A stretch of 64,000 nucleotides of DNA from Candidatus Saccharimonadota bacterium (lineage in GTDB: Bacteria > Patescibacteriota > Saccharimonadia > Saccharimonadales > Saccharimonadaceae): contig JAFWIP010000004.1 in assembly GCA_017514805.1 (NCBI GenBank), forward strand, positions 47,690 to 111,689. Direction: 5' to 3'. A program made the position numbers and the translations under genes. Under the pieces are notes generated by a model, which was not told where the DNA came from, did not search any database, and saw only the letters and a list, made by a program, of their open reading frames with translations. This document shows positions 1-8,162 of this stretch, piece after piece (positions within the stretch are counted from its first letter, which is position 1; every line of letters starts with the position of its first letter).

Positions 1-272
1 AGCGCGACGATTGCATAGCCTTGCCCTTTGAGTTCTCGAATCGTATCGTTGATTTCAGCGCGCGACCAATCCAATATCTCCTCGGCGCCGAGGGCAGTTT
101 TATGAATTTGCTTGCGCAGTTTTTCTTGCTCATAAGGCAGACCTTTGTCAAAGAAAGGCGTATAGCCGGTAAAAATCACTCGCTCTACCCCTAGACAATC
201 GCAAGTGCGCAAAATTGCACCAACATTATATGTTGATCGAATATTATATAGAATAACCGTAAGCTGTTTCAT
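1..272 (-). CDS. SpoU/TrmH-family RNA methyltransferase, C-terminal part outside window
   Basis: The reading frame starts at an ATG (270-272) and runs off the left edge after 90 codons without a stop, so only the N-terminus is seen. It begins MKQLTVILYNIRSTYNVGAI and continues LRTCDCLGVERVIFTGYTP, which matches motif 1 of SpoU (SPOUT) 2'-O-ribose methyltransferases: an N-x-G-x-I-x-R stretch followed by a beta strand and glycine. Such enzymes methylate rRNA or tRNA riboses using SAM. The SAM-binding knot lies outside the window, so the target cannot be given. The gene is divergent from pilB; its start codon touches the pilB -10 element. Confidence 0.8.
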   Translation of the reverse strand, partial: MKQLTVILYNIRSTYNVGAILRTCDCLGVERVIFTGYTPFFDKGLPYEQEKLRKQIHKTALGAEEILDWSRAEINDTIRELKGQGYAIVA

Positions 273-280
273 GATATACT
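272..280 (+). promoter_or_regulatory. Extended -10 promoter of pilB, predicted leaderless
   Basis: TGATATACT ends 6 bases before the pilB ATG at 287. A start site at the usual distance from a -10 falls on or next to the ATG. No Shine-Dalgarno site is possible. Confidence 0.6.
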
Positions 281-286
281 TATATT

Positions 287-1906
287 ATGGACGAAGGTGA
301 GGTTCAAGCCAAGCGTAGACAGAATGAAGAAGATGCGACCGCGCGCCGGGCGCACATTTTGGGCATGATTTATCTTGATACGCGCGAGTTTGAGCGCGAT
401 ATCCCTTTGACTGTCGGCGTGATATCTAAAGAACAGATGCACAAGGATTTCATTATCCCACTACAAGAGGGTGATGAAGTAAGACCATATCAGTTTATGG
501 TAACTAGCCAAACGCCTAGCAGTGCAATCGACAAGATTGAAACTGATTATAGTAGCCGCGGCCTTAGGACTGAATTTTATCTTATTTCTAATTCGGCTTA
601 TCAGGTTTTTATGCTGCGCCACGATCCGCCAATGCAGGTTCACTATGACGATATCGAGATCGCTTCCGAGGGCGACAGTGAAACAATTCAGCAAGTCTCC
701 AAGACGCTCGATAGCGTTTCGACCGACAAAGTCTTTGATTATCTCTTAAATCAGGCTGATAAACTCGGCTCGAGCGATATTCATATTGAGAATATGCGCG
801 ACGTAATTCGCATTCGTATGCGCGTCGATGGCATTCTTCACCCAGTTGCCGAGATTAGTCGCGATAAATACCGTATCTTTATGGGCGAACTTAGCTCGCG
901 AGCGAATGTTTCGACCGCTAGCATGAAGCCGCAGTCTGGTCACATGCAGATGGATATCCATCGCGATGGCGCTTCGCATGTGCTCAATATTCGTGTCGAG
1001 ATGGTGCCGACGATGTATGGCCATGACGCTGTTTTGCGCTTATTTAACTTCGATGAGAGCTTATTGAATCTCGATTTGCTCGGTATTACAAAAGAAGAAC
1101 GTGACGCAATTGAAGAGATTATCTCGCATCCACGCGGCCTAGTCTTGATGGTTGGTCCAACTGGTTCCGGTAAATCTACGACACTCTATTCGATTCTAAA
1201 CGCACTCAATACCACTGAACGCAAAATTATCACGCTTGAGGATCCGATTGAGTATGGCATCCCTGGCATTTCGCAGATTCCAATCGCCACTAATGAAGGC
1301 GGCTCGTTTGCCGAGGCTTTGCGCAGCGTTTTGCGCTTGGACCCAGACGTAGTGATGGTTGGCGAGATTCGCGATGGCGATACGGCGCGCACCGCAATTC
1401 AGGCCTCGATTACTGGCCACTTAGTGCTATCGTCGTTCCACGCAAACTCTACTTCCGCAGCATTCTCGCGTATGATTGATTTGATTGGCGTAAACCCAAT
1501 TTTCTCATCGTCGATTCGTCTCTTGATTGCGCAGCGCCTCGTTCGCAGACTCGACGACAACAAAGAGGCCTACCATCCGGACGAAAGCACAGTGCGCTAC
1601 ATCCGCCAGGTACTTGAAGGCGTAGATCTGAGTAAGTATGATTTCGACCTGAATAATATTACACTCTGGCGCGAAAAGCCGTCCGAAGAAAGTCCATTCG
1701 GTTTTAATGGCCGTACGGCAATCATGGAGCAATTAATCGTATCTGAACCAGTCCAGAAGTTTATTCGTGGCGATGTGCGTGATATTAATACGAACGAAAT
1801 CGAAAAGACCGCTCGCGCCGAGGGGATGCTTACGCTCGAGCAAAAAGGCGTCCTTGCGGCACTTCGCGGCGATACAACAATTGACGAAATTGGACGCGTA
1901 ATCTAG
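287..1906 (+). CDS. pilB: Type IV pilus assembly / type II secretion ATPase (PilB/GspE family)
   Basis: 539 aa. This cytoplasmic hexameric ATPase powers pilus extension through the inner-membrane platform. Seen: an N-terminal N2-type domain, Walker A GPTGSGKST near residue 289, and a Walker B/His-box region DPDVVMVGEIRDGDTARTA near 352 followed by SITGHLVLSSFHANS. The four-Cys zinc module common in GspE/PilB is absent: no cysteines lie between the ATPase core and the C-terminus. The platform protein PilC and retraction ATPase PilT are not in the window, but minor pilin-like genes lie at 39.8-44.2 kb. PilB rather than PilT is favoured by the N-terminal domain and length. The start is set by the leaderless promoter. 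Confidence 0.9.
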   Translation: MDEGEVQAKRRQNEEDATARRAHILGMIYLDTREFERDIPLTVGVISKEQMHKDFIIPLQEGDEVRPYQFMVTSQTPSSAIDKIETDYSSRGLRTEFYLISNSAYQVFMLRHDPPMQVHYDDIEIASEGDSETIQQVSKTLDSVSTDKVFDYLLNQADKLGSSDIHIENMRDVIRIRMRVDGILHPVAEISRDKYRIFMGELSSRANVSTASMKPQSGHMQMDIHRDGASHVLNIRVEMVPTMYGHDAVLRLFNFDESLLNLDLLGITKEERDAIEEIISHPRGLVLMVGPTGSGKSTTLYSILNALNTTERKIITLEDPIEYGIPGISQIPIATNEGGSFAEALRSVLRLDPDVVMVGEIRDGDTARTAIQASITGHLVLSSFHANSTSAAFSRMIDLIGVNPIFSSSIRLLIAQRLVRRLDDNKEAYHPDESTVRYIRQVLEGVDLSKYDFDLNNITLWREKPSEESPFGFNGRTAIMEQLIVSEPVQKFIRGDVRDINTNEIEKTARAEGMLTLEQKGVLAALRGDTTIDEIGRVI

Positions 1907-1945
1907 TCTTAACAGGGGGTGGAGATTGATTTTTTGGCGCAAGTG

Positions 1946-1990
1946 TGCTATAATATAAGTATGAGCTACCTTTGGTAGCCAAGTTTTTTG
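1946..1990 (+). promoter_or_regulatory. Extended -10, five-codon leaderless ORF and hairpin with T-run (attenuator- or terminator-like)
   Basis: TGCTATAAT (1946-1954) lies 6 bases before ATG at 1961, which opens a five-codon frame MSYLW ending in TAG (1961-1978). The same bases form a perfect hairpin GCTACC-TTT-GGTAGC (1965-1979) followed by a run of six T. It may simply terminate pilB, or may be a short attenuated leader upstream of the next gene, which has its own -10 (TGGTATTAT, about 2001-2009). Confidence 0.4.
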
Positions 1991-2000
1991 TCAACATTTT

Positions 2001-2040
2001 ATGGTATTATTCATATTCCCCACAGATAAGGAGGTGATAT
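2001..2040 (+). promoter_or_regulatory. Promoter and perfect Shine-Dalgarno site of the orphan gene at 2042
   Basis: An extended -10 TGGTATTAT is followed about 25 bases later by AAGGAGGTGAT, a full match to the 16S anti-SD, 5-6 bases before a GTG start at 2042. This contrasts with the leaderless genes around it. Confidence 0.55.
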
Positions 2041-2041
2041 C

Positions 2042-2473
2042 GTGGGAAAAGTTTATACGAAATGCGTACCTGGTGCAAAAGACGAAGAGCTATTCAGGAT
2101 TGTCAAACGCGCAGCAATACACGCGTTTGGCCCATTCGCCGATAAGGCAGCTCGCCACCGACTAATTATTGCATTTGGCGGCGGGCATTTCATTTGTCTA
2201 TCTAACAATAAGGACGACCTCTTAAACAAATTCGATGACATCGCAGACCGAAGTTCATATTACTACAGATTATGGTCACAAATTGATGTAGCTAGGATTA
2301 CTCCAGGAGATGGCGAAGGGATAATTAAGTATTATCAAACTAGAATCACTTTTGAAGCTCGTAGAGCAAACGACGATATTGAGCAATTCGATAGAGATGA
2401 AGCCTTAAGAAAATCCTTTGAGGAATGTTTGAAAGAATGTATCTCATCGTCGGACAATTATTGTATGGCATAA
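2042..2473 (+). CDS. Orphan hypothetical protein, 143 aa
   Basis: Not recognised. A GTG start is chosen because it follows a perfect AAGGAGGTGAT site. The protein is soluble with mixed charge, no signal peptide or membrane segment, several Cys residues (residues 8, about 57 and three near the C-terminus) and a tyrosine cluster SSYYYRLW in the middle. It stands alone between pilB and a bidirectional terminator shared with the convergent rpsB-tsf operon. Its strong SD and separate promoter resemble the other orphan genes at 12715 and 37965. No function is proposed. Confidence 0.65.
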   Translation: MGKVYTKCVPGAKDEELFRIVKRAAIHAFGPFADKAARHRLIIAFGGGHFICLSNNKDDLLNKFDDIADRSSYYYRLWSQIDVARITPGDGEGIIKYYQTRITFEARRANDDIEQFDRDEALRKSFEECLKECISSSDNYCMA

Positions 2474-2480
2474 TACCAAA

Positions 2481-2512
2481 AAAAGAAGCCCCTTTTACGA
2501 GGCTTCTTTTTA
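2481..2512. terminator. Bidirectional intrinsic terminator
   Basis: Arms AAAAGAAGCC (2481-2490) and GGCTTCTTTT (2501-2510) enclose a 10-base loop, with A-run and T-run on the two sides. It serves the orphan gene on + and tsf on -. Confidence 0.85.
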
Positions 2513-2521
2513 ATATTTTAA

Positions 2522-3112
2522 TTACTCAGTGACACCAAGCTCGATGCGCTTGAACTGGCGGACAGTGATGTTCTCGCCGGTCTTTGCGATTGCTTCCTTG
2601 ATGAACTGCTCGACAGTCTTAGAATCATCAAGGATGTATGGTTGATTCATGAGAACCTTGTCAGAGAAAGCTTTCTTGACCTGGCCTTCGAGAATCTGAT
2701 CCTTCATGTTCTCTGGGCCCTTGAAGTTAGCTTCAAGTTCTTTAATCTTTGCAGCCTTAACCTCTTCTGGGATATCGGCTTCAGAGACGTAAAGTGGGTT
2801 CATTGAAGCGATCTGCATTGCGATCTGATGTGCGAGAGTCTTGAACTCGTCGGTCTTTGCGACGAAGCTAGTCTCACAGTTAACTTCTACGATTGCGCCG
2901 AGGCGGCCATCGTGGATGTAAGCATCGATAACACCTTCGCGAGTCTCGCGGTCACCGCGCTTCTCTGCCTTGGTGAGACCTTTTTTGCGCATAGCTTCGA
3001 GTGCCTTATCGAAGTCACCGTCAGCTTCAACGAGAGCTTTCTTTGCATCAGTAAGACCCACACCGGAGAGCTCTTTGAGTTTTTTGATTGATTCAATGCT
3101 GATTTCAGCCAT
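2522..3112 (-). CDS. tsf: Translation elongation factor Ts
   Basis: 196 aa. Exchanges GDP for GTP on EF-Tu. The N-terminal UBA-like module (IKKLKELSGVGLTDAKKAL) and the core signature CETSFVAKTDEF are clear. It is of the short EF-Ts type (about 200 aa, as in Thermus and cyanobacteria), lacking the long second core repeat of the E. coli protein (about 283 aa). It follows rpsB by 21 bases with an AGGAG site, the classic rpsB-tsf operon, and ends at the shared terminator 2481-2512. Confidence 0.97.
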   Translation of the reverse strand: MAEISIESIKKLKELSGVGLTDAKKALVEADGDFDKALEAMRKKGLTKAEKRGDRETREGVIDAYIHDGRLGAIVEVNCETSFVAKTDEFKTLAHQIAMQIASMNPLYVSEADIPEEVKAAKIKELEANFKGPENMKDQILEGQVKKAFSDKVLMNQPYILDDSKTVEQFIKEAIAKTGENITVRQFKRIELGVTE

Positions 3113-3133
3113 TTTATAGCTCCTTTTTACTAA

Positions 3134-3832
3134 TTATTTTGCAATTTTTGCCTTGCCCTCTTTGATAGCAGCGGCAAAGTAATCGAGAATAAGTTTGACG
3201 GCCTTGATAGCATCGTCGTTAGCTGGGATAGGGAAATCTACCTCGCTTGGATCAGTGTTAGTATCGCAGATTGCGAAGACTGGAATGTTAAGAGTCTTTG
3301 CTTCTTTGATAGCATTCTTGTCCTGAATCGTATCGGTTACAATAACGGCAACTGGCTGCTCAGCCATATCTTTGATGCCGCCATAGCGTTCATTAAGAGT
3401 ATCGATCTCTTCCTGGAAACGCTGAACCTCGAGCTTGTTATAGCGCTTTTCGAGCTCACCCGAAGCCATGCGGCGCTCGAGATCTTTGAGCTTGCGAATC
3501 TGCTTAGTAACAGTCTCAACGTTGGTAAGCATACCGCCAACCCAACGAACCGTAACATATGGCATGTCGACGGATTCGGCAGCTTCTTTTACTGCACCCT
3601 TGAGCTGTTTCTTCGTACCGACGAAGAGAATCTTCTTGCCCTTAGCGGCGAGCTTAGTCATCTCTGGCAAAGCTTCGTCGAGAGCGTCGACGGTCTTTTC
3701 AAGGTTGATAATGTGTGCGCCTTCGCGCTTGCTGTGAATGTATGGAGCCATCTTTGGGTGCCAGCGGCTGGTCTTGTGACCAAAATGTGCGCCAGCAGCA
3801 AGAAGCTCCTTGATATCTGCTTTTACAGGCAT
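3134..3832 (-). CDS. rpsB: 30S ribosomal protein S2
   Basis: 232 aa, normal S2 length. N-terminal KELLAAGAHFGHKTSRWHPK and the later GGMLTNVETV and PAIVVTDT-like stretches are typical of uS2, which binds the 30S head and recruits S1. First gene of rpsB-tsf. The start has an AGGAGAAGG site, and a TATAAT (3890-3895 on the minus strand) about 50 bases upstream gives a conventional leader that includes a small GCTAC-TAT-GTAGC hairpin overlapping the region before the SD. Confidence 0.97.
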   Translation of the reverse strand: MPVKADIKELLAAGAHFGHKTSRWHPKMAPYIHSKREGAHIINLEKTVDALDEALPEMTKLAAKGKKILFVGTKKQLKGAVKEAAESVDMPYVTVRWVGGMLTNVETVTKQIRKLKDLERRMASGELEKRYNKLEVQRFQEEIDTLNERYGGIKDMAEQPVAVIVTDTIQDKNAIKEAKTLNIPVFAICDTNTDPSEVDFPIPANDDAIKAVKLILDYFAAAIKEGKAKIAK

Positions 3833-3889
3833 CTTCTACCTTCTCCTTTGCTACATAGTAGCTGTTTCATTAAAATTAATTACTCGGTA

Positions 3890-3895
3890 ATTATA
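3890..3895 (-). promoter_or_regulatory. -10 element of rpsB-tsf
   Basis: TGGTATAAT on the minus strand, about 58 bases before the rpsB ATG. The leader has an SD and a small hairpin (about 3849-3861), so this operon is led rather than leaderless. Confidence 0.5.
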
Positions 3896-3941
3896 CCACG
3901 GTTTCCATCGTAGCGCAAGAGATAACAGCTTTGCCTGAAAC

Positions 3942-5162
3942 TTAGTCTTCGTAGGCTTCGAGTTCGACTTTCGTGACTTTTGTTTCGCCGTCGCGAATAT
4001 ATGTTATTTCAATAACGTCGCCAACCTTGTATTCGCCAATTAATGTCGAGATAGAGCCCGCACGACCAACCTCGATGTTGCCAACCTTAGTAATAATATC
4101 GCCAGTTTCAATGCCAGCCTTATCAGCTGGACCATCTTTAATCACAGCATTACCGGAGCTCTTTGAGGAGTTATAAATGTAGGCACCTTGATTAACGGGG
4201 AGCTTGTATTCCTTTGCAACTTCAGCCGTAACCGCCACATAGGTCAAGCCAAGATACGCGCGCTCTGCCTTACCAGTCTCAATAATGCGATTTAGCATAC
4301 CCTTTGTCGCTGAAATAGGGATCGCGAAACCAAGACCATTAGCAGAGGTCGATACGGCTGTATTGATGCCAATGACTTCCCCGGCCGCATTTACGAGCGG
4401 ACCACCAGAGTTGCCCGGATTAATTGCAGCATCGGTCTGAATCATATCGGTTAATGTCTCGGAGTTGCTACCATTAGAATCGCTAGCAGTTACGGATCGA
4501 CCCGAGCCAGACACGATGCCTTGCGTTACCGAGTTCTGGTAGACACCGAGAGCGTTACCAATAGCAAGAACTGGCTGACCGATCGCGATAGTCTTAGAAT
4601 CGCCGAGCGTAATCGTCGGTAAATCTTTTGCATCTTTTATCTTGAGGTAAGCAACGTCATTCAATGGATCGGCGCCAACAACTTCTACGTCTTCGTAAGT
4701 GTCGCCCGCTTGAGTAATAACCTGTACGCTCGTAGCGCCATCAATGACATGCTTGTTCGTAATAATATATCCGTCGCTCGTAACAATCATGCCCGTACCG
4801 GCCGATTGAGTAGTGCCGGAACTAAAATATGAATAATAACCAGATTTGCGACTCTCGGTGATAATCGAAACGACCGCCGGAGTTACTTTGCTCGCGATAT
4901 TAGCGACTGAAGTTTCTTCAAATTCAACTGAATTTCCCTGATAATAACCGTCTGCGGAAGCCGTAGAAACTGGCGCGTTGCCCTTAAGTCCACCGAGAAG
5001 CGCAATAATGCCGATTGCGAGACCGGCGGCCCCGATCAATAACGAAAACACTGTTAGCGCGATTAGCCCGCCATTTGAGGACTTGCGTTCTTTAGCTGGT
5101 GTCGGGACGTCTTTTTTCATGACATTATTATTAGTTGTAAAATCTGGTTTTTCGCTTTCCAC
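3942..5162 (-). CDS. HtrA/DegP-like membrane-anchored serine protease with PDZ domain
   Basis: 406 aa. Surface quality-control protease. Seen: a cytoplasmic N-tail, one membrane segment at about 33-58, a low-complexity linker, then a trypsin-like domain with His in ITNKHVIDGA (about 137), Asp in DPLNDVAYLKI (about 167) and Ser in NPGNSGGPLVN (about 252). A C-terminal PDZ domain (about 295-400) carries GPADKAGIETGDIITKVG. The triad is intact. The start is GTG, set by an AGGAGG site 5 bases upstream. It follows the 264-aa membrane protein by 24 bases and is probably co-transcribed with it. Confidence 0.93.
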   Translation of the reverse strand: MESEKPDFTTNNNVMKKDVPTPAKERKSSNGGLIALTVFSLLIGAAGLAIGIIALLGGLKGNAPVSTASADGYYQGNSVEFEETSVANIASKVTPAVVSIITESRKSGYYSYFSSGTTQSAGTGMIVTSDGYIITNKHVIDGATSVQVITQAGDTYEDVEVVGADPLNDVAYLKIKDAKDLPTITLGDSKTIAIGQPVLAIGNALGVYQNSVTQGIVSGSGRSVTASDSNGSNSETLTDMIQTDAAINPGNSGGPLVNAAGEVIGINTAVSTSANGLGFAIPISATKGMLNRIIETGKAERAYLGLTYVAVTAEVAKEYKLPVNQGAYIYNSSKSSGNAVIKDGPADKAGIETGDIITKVGNIEVGRAGSISTLIGEYKVGDVIEITYIRDGETKVTKVELEAYED

Positions 5163-5186
5163 CTTTACCTCCTTTTATAAACGAAA

Positions 5187-5981
5187 TTAGATATCGAAGC
5201 TAGCTACTGAGAAGAAGAATATCATTACAAGAATAATTGAAACTGAAAATATCGCAGGAATCACGATATCGTCTGCGCGGATTTTGCCATCATGGCGGAG
5301 GGCAGATTTGTAGCCACGTGCAAAGAGGAAGAATAATACACTACAAGCAATCGGGAGCTGAGGAATATTGAAAGTGACGCTGTCGCCGAAGCTATACACG
5401 ATTGCCCAGTGATAGAAAATCCAGCTCATTTCGGCCATCAAGAGACCGCAAATAAAGGTCGTGAGCGTAAAATCATGATCGTCGCCTTGCATGAGCACGT
5501 GGCGACTAGCACCATAACCAATCACGAAACAAGAAGCAACCCCTACAAGCGGATCTAGACGAGAAGCGACAATCGCGCTCGCAAAAGAGCCGAAGAAGAT
5601 TGCGAACATCGCCTGAACTTCCGTCATAAAGGTTTCACTACGAGGCTTGATCACGATCAACCAGATGGCATAAATCGCCGTTAAGATAACGTGCCAGATA
5701 TTAAAATCTTTAGTCTCACCAAGCGCAACGAATACTAATAGCGCAAGGCTAATGCCGACTGTAAAATCAACAAGGTTTGCCTTGATATTAATCCACCAAT
5801 AACGCGGACGAACCGCCACGACGCGCCACTTTGAAAGCAAAACTAAAAGAACGCCAAAAATCCAGTTACCACTAATAACAGTAAGCGCCGTAGAAACCAC
5901 CGCTAACGCGAGGTTTAGCGCAATATGAGTAACAGTACTGAGAGCATTGCGCCCTTTACGAAGGGCAATATAATCTGCCAT
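5187..5981 (-). CDS. Multi-pass membrane protein, unknown function
   Basis: 264 aa with about seven to eight hydrophobic segments spread over the whole length. Short charged loops include the central GDDHDF stretch and KSALRHDGKIRADD before the last segment. No transporter or enzyme signature was recognised. It is first of a two-gene unit with the HtrA-like protease and is divergent from lepB. The start is chosen by a GGGAG site and a TGATAGAAT -10 ending 10 bases upstream. Confidence 0.7.
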   Translation of the reverse strand: MADYIALRKGRNALSTVTHIALNLALAVVSTALTVISGNWIFGVLLVLLSKWRVVAVRPRYWWINIKANLVDFTVGISLALLVFVALGETKDFNIWHVILTAIYAIWLIVIKPRSETFMTEVQAMFAIFFGSFASAIVASRLDPLVGVASCFVIGYGASRHVLMQGDDHDFTLTTFICGLLMAEMSWIFYHWAIVYSFGDSVTFNIPQLPIACSVLFFLFARGYKSALRHDGKIRADDIVIPAIFSVSIILVMIFFFSVASFDI

Positions 5982-6036
5982 AACTCCCTATATTCTATCA
6001 CGATATAGCCTCGCTCGCCACTTTTAGAGATTCTTA

Positions 6037-6045
6037 TGCTAAAAT
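6037..6045 (+). promoter_or_regulatory. Extended -10 promoter of lepB, predicted leaderless
   Basis: TGCTAAAAT ends 6 bases before ATG 6052. Confidence 0.6.
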
Positions 6046-6051
6046 ATAGTA

Positions 6052-6693
6052 ATGGAACAAAAACCAAGCTTTGCACAAAAATACCCAGCACTGAAAGACA
6101 TTATCAATTTCTTAATTTTTGCTGGCGCAGTAGCCTTGGGCACTTTTATCCTTAATTCATTCGTTTTTCGAAGCTACAACGTCATTGGTGGTTCGATGGA
6201 AAATACCCTTCAATCAGGTGACCGCGTAATTGTCAACCGCGTTCCTGTCTCCTTGGCTCATTTTGCCGAGAAGGAATACATTCCAGAACGTGGCCAGGTA
6301 ATCGTTTTCTCGAATGGCGGCAATACGTCAATTACTAATTGCGACGCACTGACAGATGTCAAGGATCAATATATTATTAAGCGCGTAATCGCTTTTCCTG
6401 GCGAACGCGTAACGGTTGAGGACGGAGTTCTAACTGTTTATAACGAGGAACATCCGGACGGTTTTCATCCTGACGATTCTACACATAAGTCAGACACTGA
6501 AGGGCCGAAAAAAGACACCTCTGGCAGCGTCAATATGATCGTGCCAGAAGGCGAAATCTTTGTTTCCGGAGATAATCGTGAAGGATCTAATTCTTATGAT
6601 TCGCGCAACGGATTAGGGACAATTCCGTTCTGCCGAATTATAGGACCGGCAGTAATGCGCATCTTCCCGTTCACTGGAATGAAATTCTTTTAA
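6052..6693 (+). CDS. lepB: Signal peptidase I
   Basis: 213 aa. Removes signal peptides from exported proteins at the outer face of the membrane. One N-terminal membrane segment (about 17-37), nucleophile Ser in YNVIGGSMENTL (about 48), general base Lys in YIIKRVIAFPGE (about 108), and the closing boxes VSGDNREGSNSYDSR and GLGTI. A Ser-Lys dyad makes it bacterial-type rather than the Ser-His SipW type, although the window encodes three TasA-like SipW-type substrates. Leaderless start. The stop abuts the stop of the convergent neighbour in TAATTA. Confidence 0.95.
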   Translation: MEQKPSFAQKYPALKDIINFLIFAGAVALGTFILNSFVFRSYNVIGGSMENTLQSGDRVIVNRVPVSLAHFAEKEYIPERGQVIVFSNGGNTSITNCDALTDVKDQYIIKRVIAFPGERVTVEDGVLTVYNEEHPDGFHPDDSTHKSDTEGPKKDTSGSVNMIVPEGEIFVSGDNREGSNSYDSRNGLGTIPFCRIIGPAVMRIFPFTGMKFF

Positions 6694-7344
6694 TTAGTTT
6701 TGCGAAACGATAACTGCAATTACTACTGATACGACAGCTATAATTGCGAGACCGATCAAGACATAAGTTGGAGTTTTTGATTTTTGACCAACTGACGCAT
6801 CGGCTGCAGGAGTAGCCTGAGCTGGCTGTACGTCTGCAGGAGGCATTGCGGCTGGAGCAGCCGTAACGGTTTGATCAGCTGGATTATCTGCGGCGGCATT
6901 AGCTAAGTCTGCGATTGTCGGAGTTTCTGCTGGAGCAGCTTCCGCGACGGGTGCAGTCTCTATGGTATCGACAGCTGGAGCTGGCTCTACGACCGGTTCT
7001 GCAGTAGGTTCACTAATCGTACCAAAATCAGCAGTCATATCTGCTACTGGCGCTGGTTCCGCAACAGGCTCAGCCGTTGACTCGACTGGTTCATTTGTTA
7101 AATCGCCATCAACGAAACCCGCTACTTCTGGTGCAGGAGCAGCTTCGGTGCTTGCTGCACCAGCTAAATTATTGTCAGCCGCTATTGGCTGTGCCTGTAA
7201 ATTCGTCGTGTCAGCTACTGGCATATCGGCTTCGCCACCCGCAGCAACAGCTTCGTTGATTGCGCTCATATCTAAGCCAGGCGCAAACGAAGTCGCACCG
7301 CTATCATTTGTTAGCGGATCTTGATTAATGTCGCTTGAATCCAT
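6694..7344 (-). CDS. Ala/Pro/Glu-rich protein with C-terminal membrane anchor
   Basis: 216 aa. Low complexity: Ala, Pro, Glu, Val and Thr make up most of residues 30-180, with loose repeats of the type PVAEPAPV / PTAEPVVEPAPA. A single C-terminal membrane segment (PTYVLIGLAIIAVVSVVIAV) ends in SQN. There is no N-terminal signal peptide, so it is a tail-anchored protein. Function unknown; a spacer or scaffold is possible but not shown. The convergent stop abuts lepB exactly. The start is supported by an AAGGGA site. Confidence 0.65.
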   Translation of the reverse strand: MDSSDINQDPLTNDSGATSFAPGLDMSAINEAVAAGGEADMPVADTTNLQAQPIAADNNLAGAASTEAAPAPEVAGFVDGDLTNEPVESTAEPVAEPAPVADMTADFGTISEPTAEPVVEPAPAVDTIETAPVAEAAPAETPTIADLANAAADNPADQTVTAAPAAMPPADVQPAQATPAADASVGQKSKTPTYVLIGLAIIAVVSVVIAVIVSQN

Positions 7345-7391
7345 AAAAATGTCCCTTGTTTAAGTGTTTATTAACGCTTACGCTTATCGTA

Positions 7392-8159
7392 TCAGTTTTT
7401 TATGGATTTTTCAAGGTTAGCCCACTGCTCGATAGTGAGGTCAGCGGGGCGTGCATTTTCAGGTATGCCGTTTTCGGCAAAATACTGCAAAATGCGTTCT
7501 TTTGGCAACTTTAAGCCGACAGCGAGATTGGCAACAAGTTTCTTACGGGGAGAAATAAAACCAAGTTTAATTAGCGACATCGTCGTTTCGCTTGCGCGCG
7601 GGTTAGCAAGTGGCTCGAGTATGACAACTTGGCTATCAACCTTTGGCGGCGGAGTAAAGAATTCGCGCTTCACGACCGGGCCAAGTGTCACGTTTGCGTA
7701 AATCTGAGCAGAAAGACCGAGGACCGAATAATCGCCGGCACCCGCAGCTAGACGTTCGGCGACCTCTTTCTGAATCAATAGAACAATCTTTTGCGGACGG
7801 TGTTCGACGTGGAGGAATTTTTGGATAATTGGGGAAGTAATGTAATATGGAATATTCCCTGCCACGACGTATTTTTCAGGCAAATCAAGTTCGCCTAAGT
7901 TTAGACTGAGGACATCTTTGTGAATTACTTCGAGATTTTTGCCAGGAAAGGATTTTGGCAGATTCTCGGCGAGTCGATCATCAAGCTCGACGGCAATTAC
8001 TTTCTCGAAAAACTGAAATAACGCTGAAGTAAGCGTACCTAGGCCTGGACCAATTTCTACGACAACATCCGTTTCATCGGCTGATGCATGGTCGGCAATA
8101 TCAAGCAAAATGTCACGATCTTTTAACCAGTTTTGACCAAGGGATTTGCGGTTCTTCAT
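7392..8159 (-). CDS. rsmA: 16S rRNA dimethyladenosine transferase (KsgA/RsmA)
   Basis: 255 aa. Dimethylates the two adenines of the 3'-terminal helix 45 of 16S rRNA using SAM. N-terminal KSLGQNWLKD, SAM-binding VVEIGPGLGTLT (about 33-44), catalytic-motif NIPYYITSPII (about 103) and the C-terminal helical domain PPPKVDSQVV are present. It lies 3 bases downstream of the RpfB-like gene, the same order as rpfB-ksgA in Actinobacteria. Ends in TGA. Confidence 0.95.
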   Translation of the reverse strand: MKNRKSLGQNWLKDRDILLDIADHASADETDVVVEIGPGLGTLTSALFQFFEKVIAVELDDRLAENLPKSFPGKNLEVIHKDVLSLNLGELDLPEKYVVAGNIPYYITSPIIQKFLHVEHRPQKIVLLIQKEVAERLAAGAGDYSVLGLSAQIYANVTLGPVVKREFFTPPPKVDSQVVILEPLANPRASETTMSLIKLGFISPRKKLVANLAVGLKLPKERILQYFAENGIPENARPADLTIEQWANLEKSIKN

Positions 8160-8162
8160 TCC

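Noticed and set aside
6962..7324. 120-aa open frame on + opposite the Ala/Pro-rich gene
   Set aside because: Mirror of a low-complexity coding region on the other strand; no promoter, SD or family resemblance.
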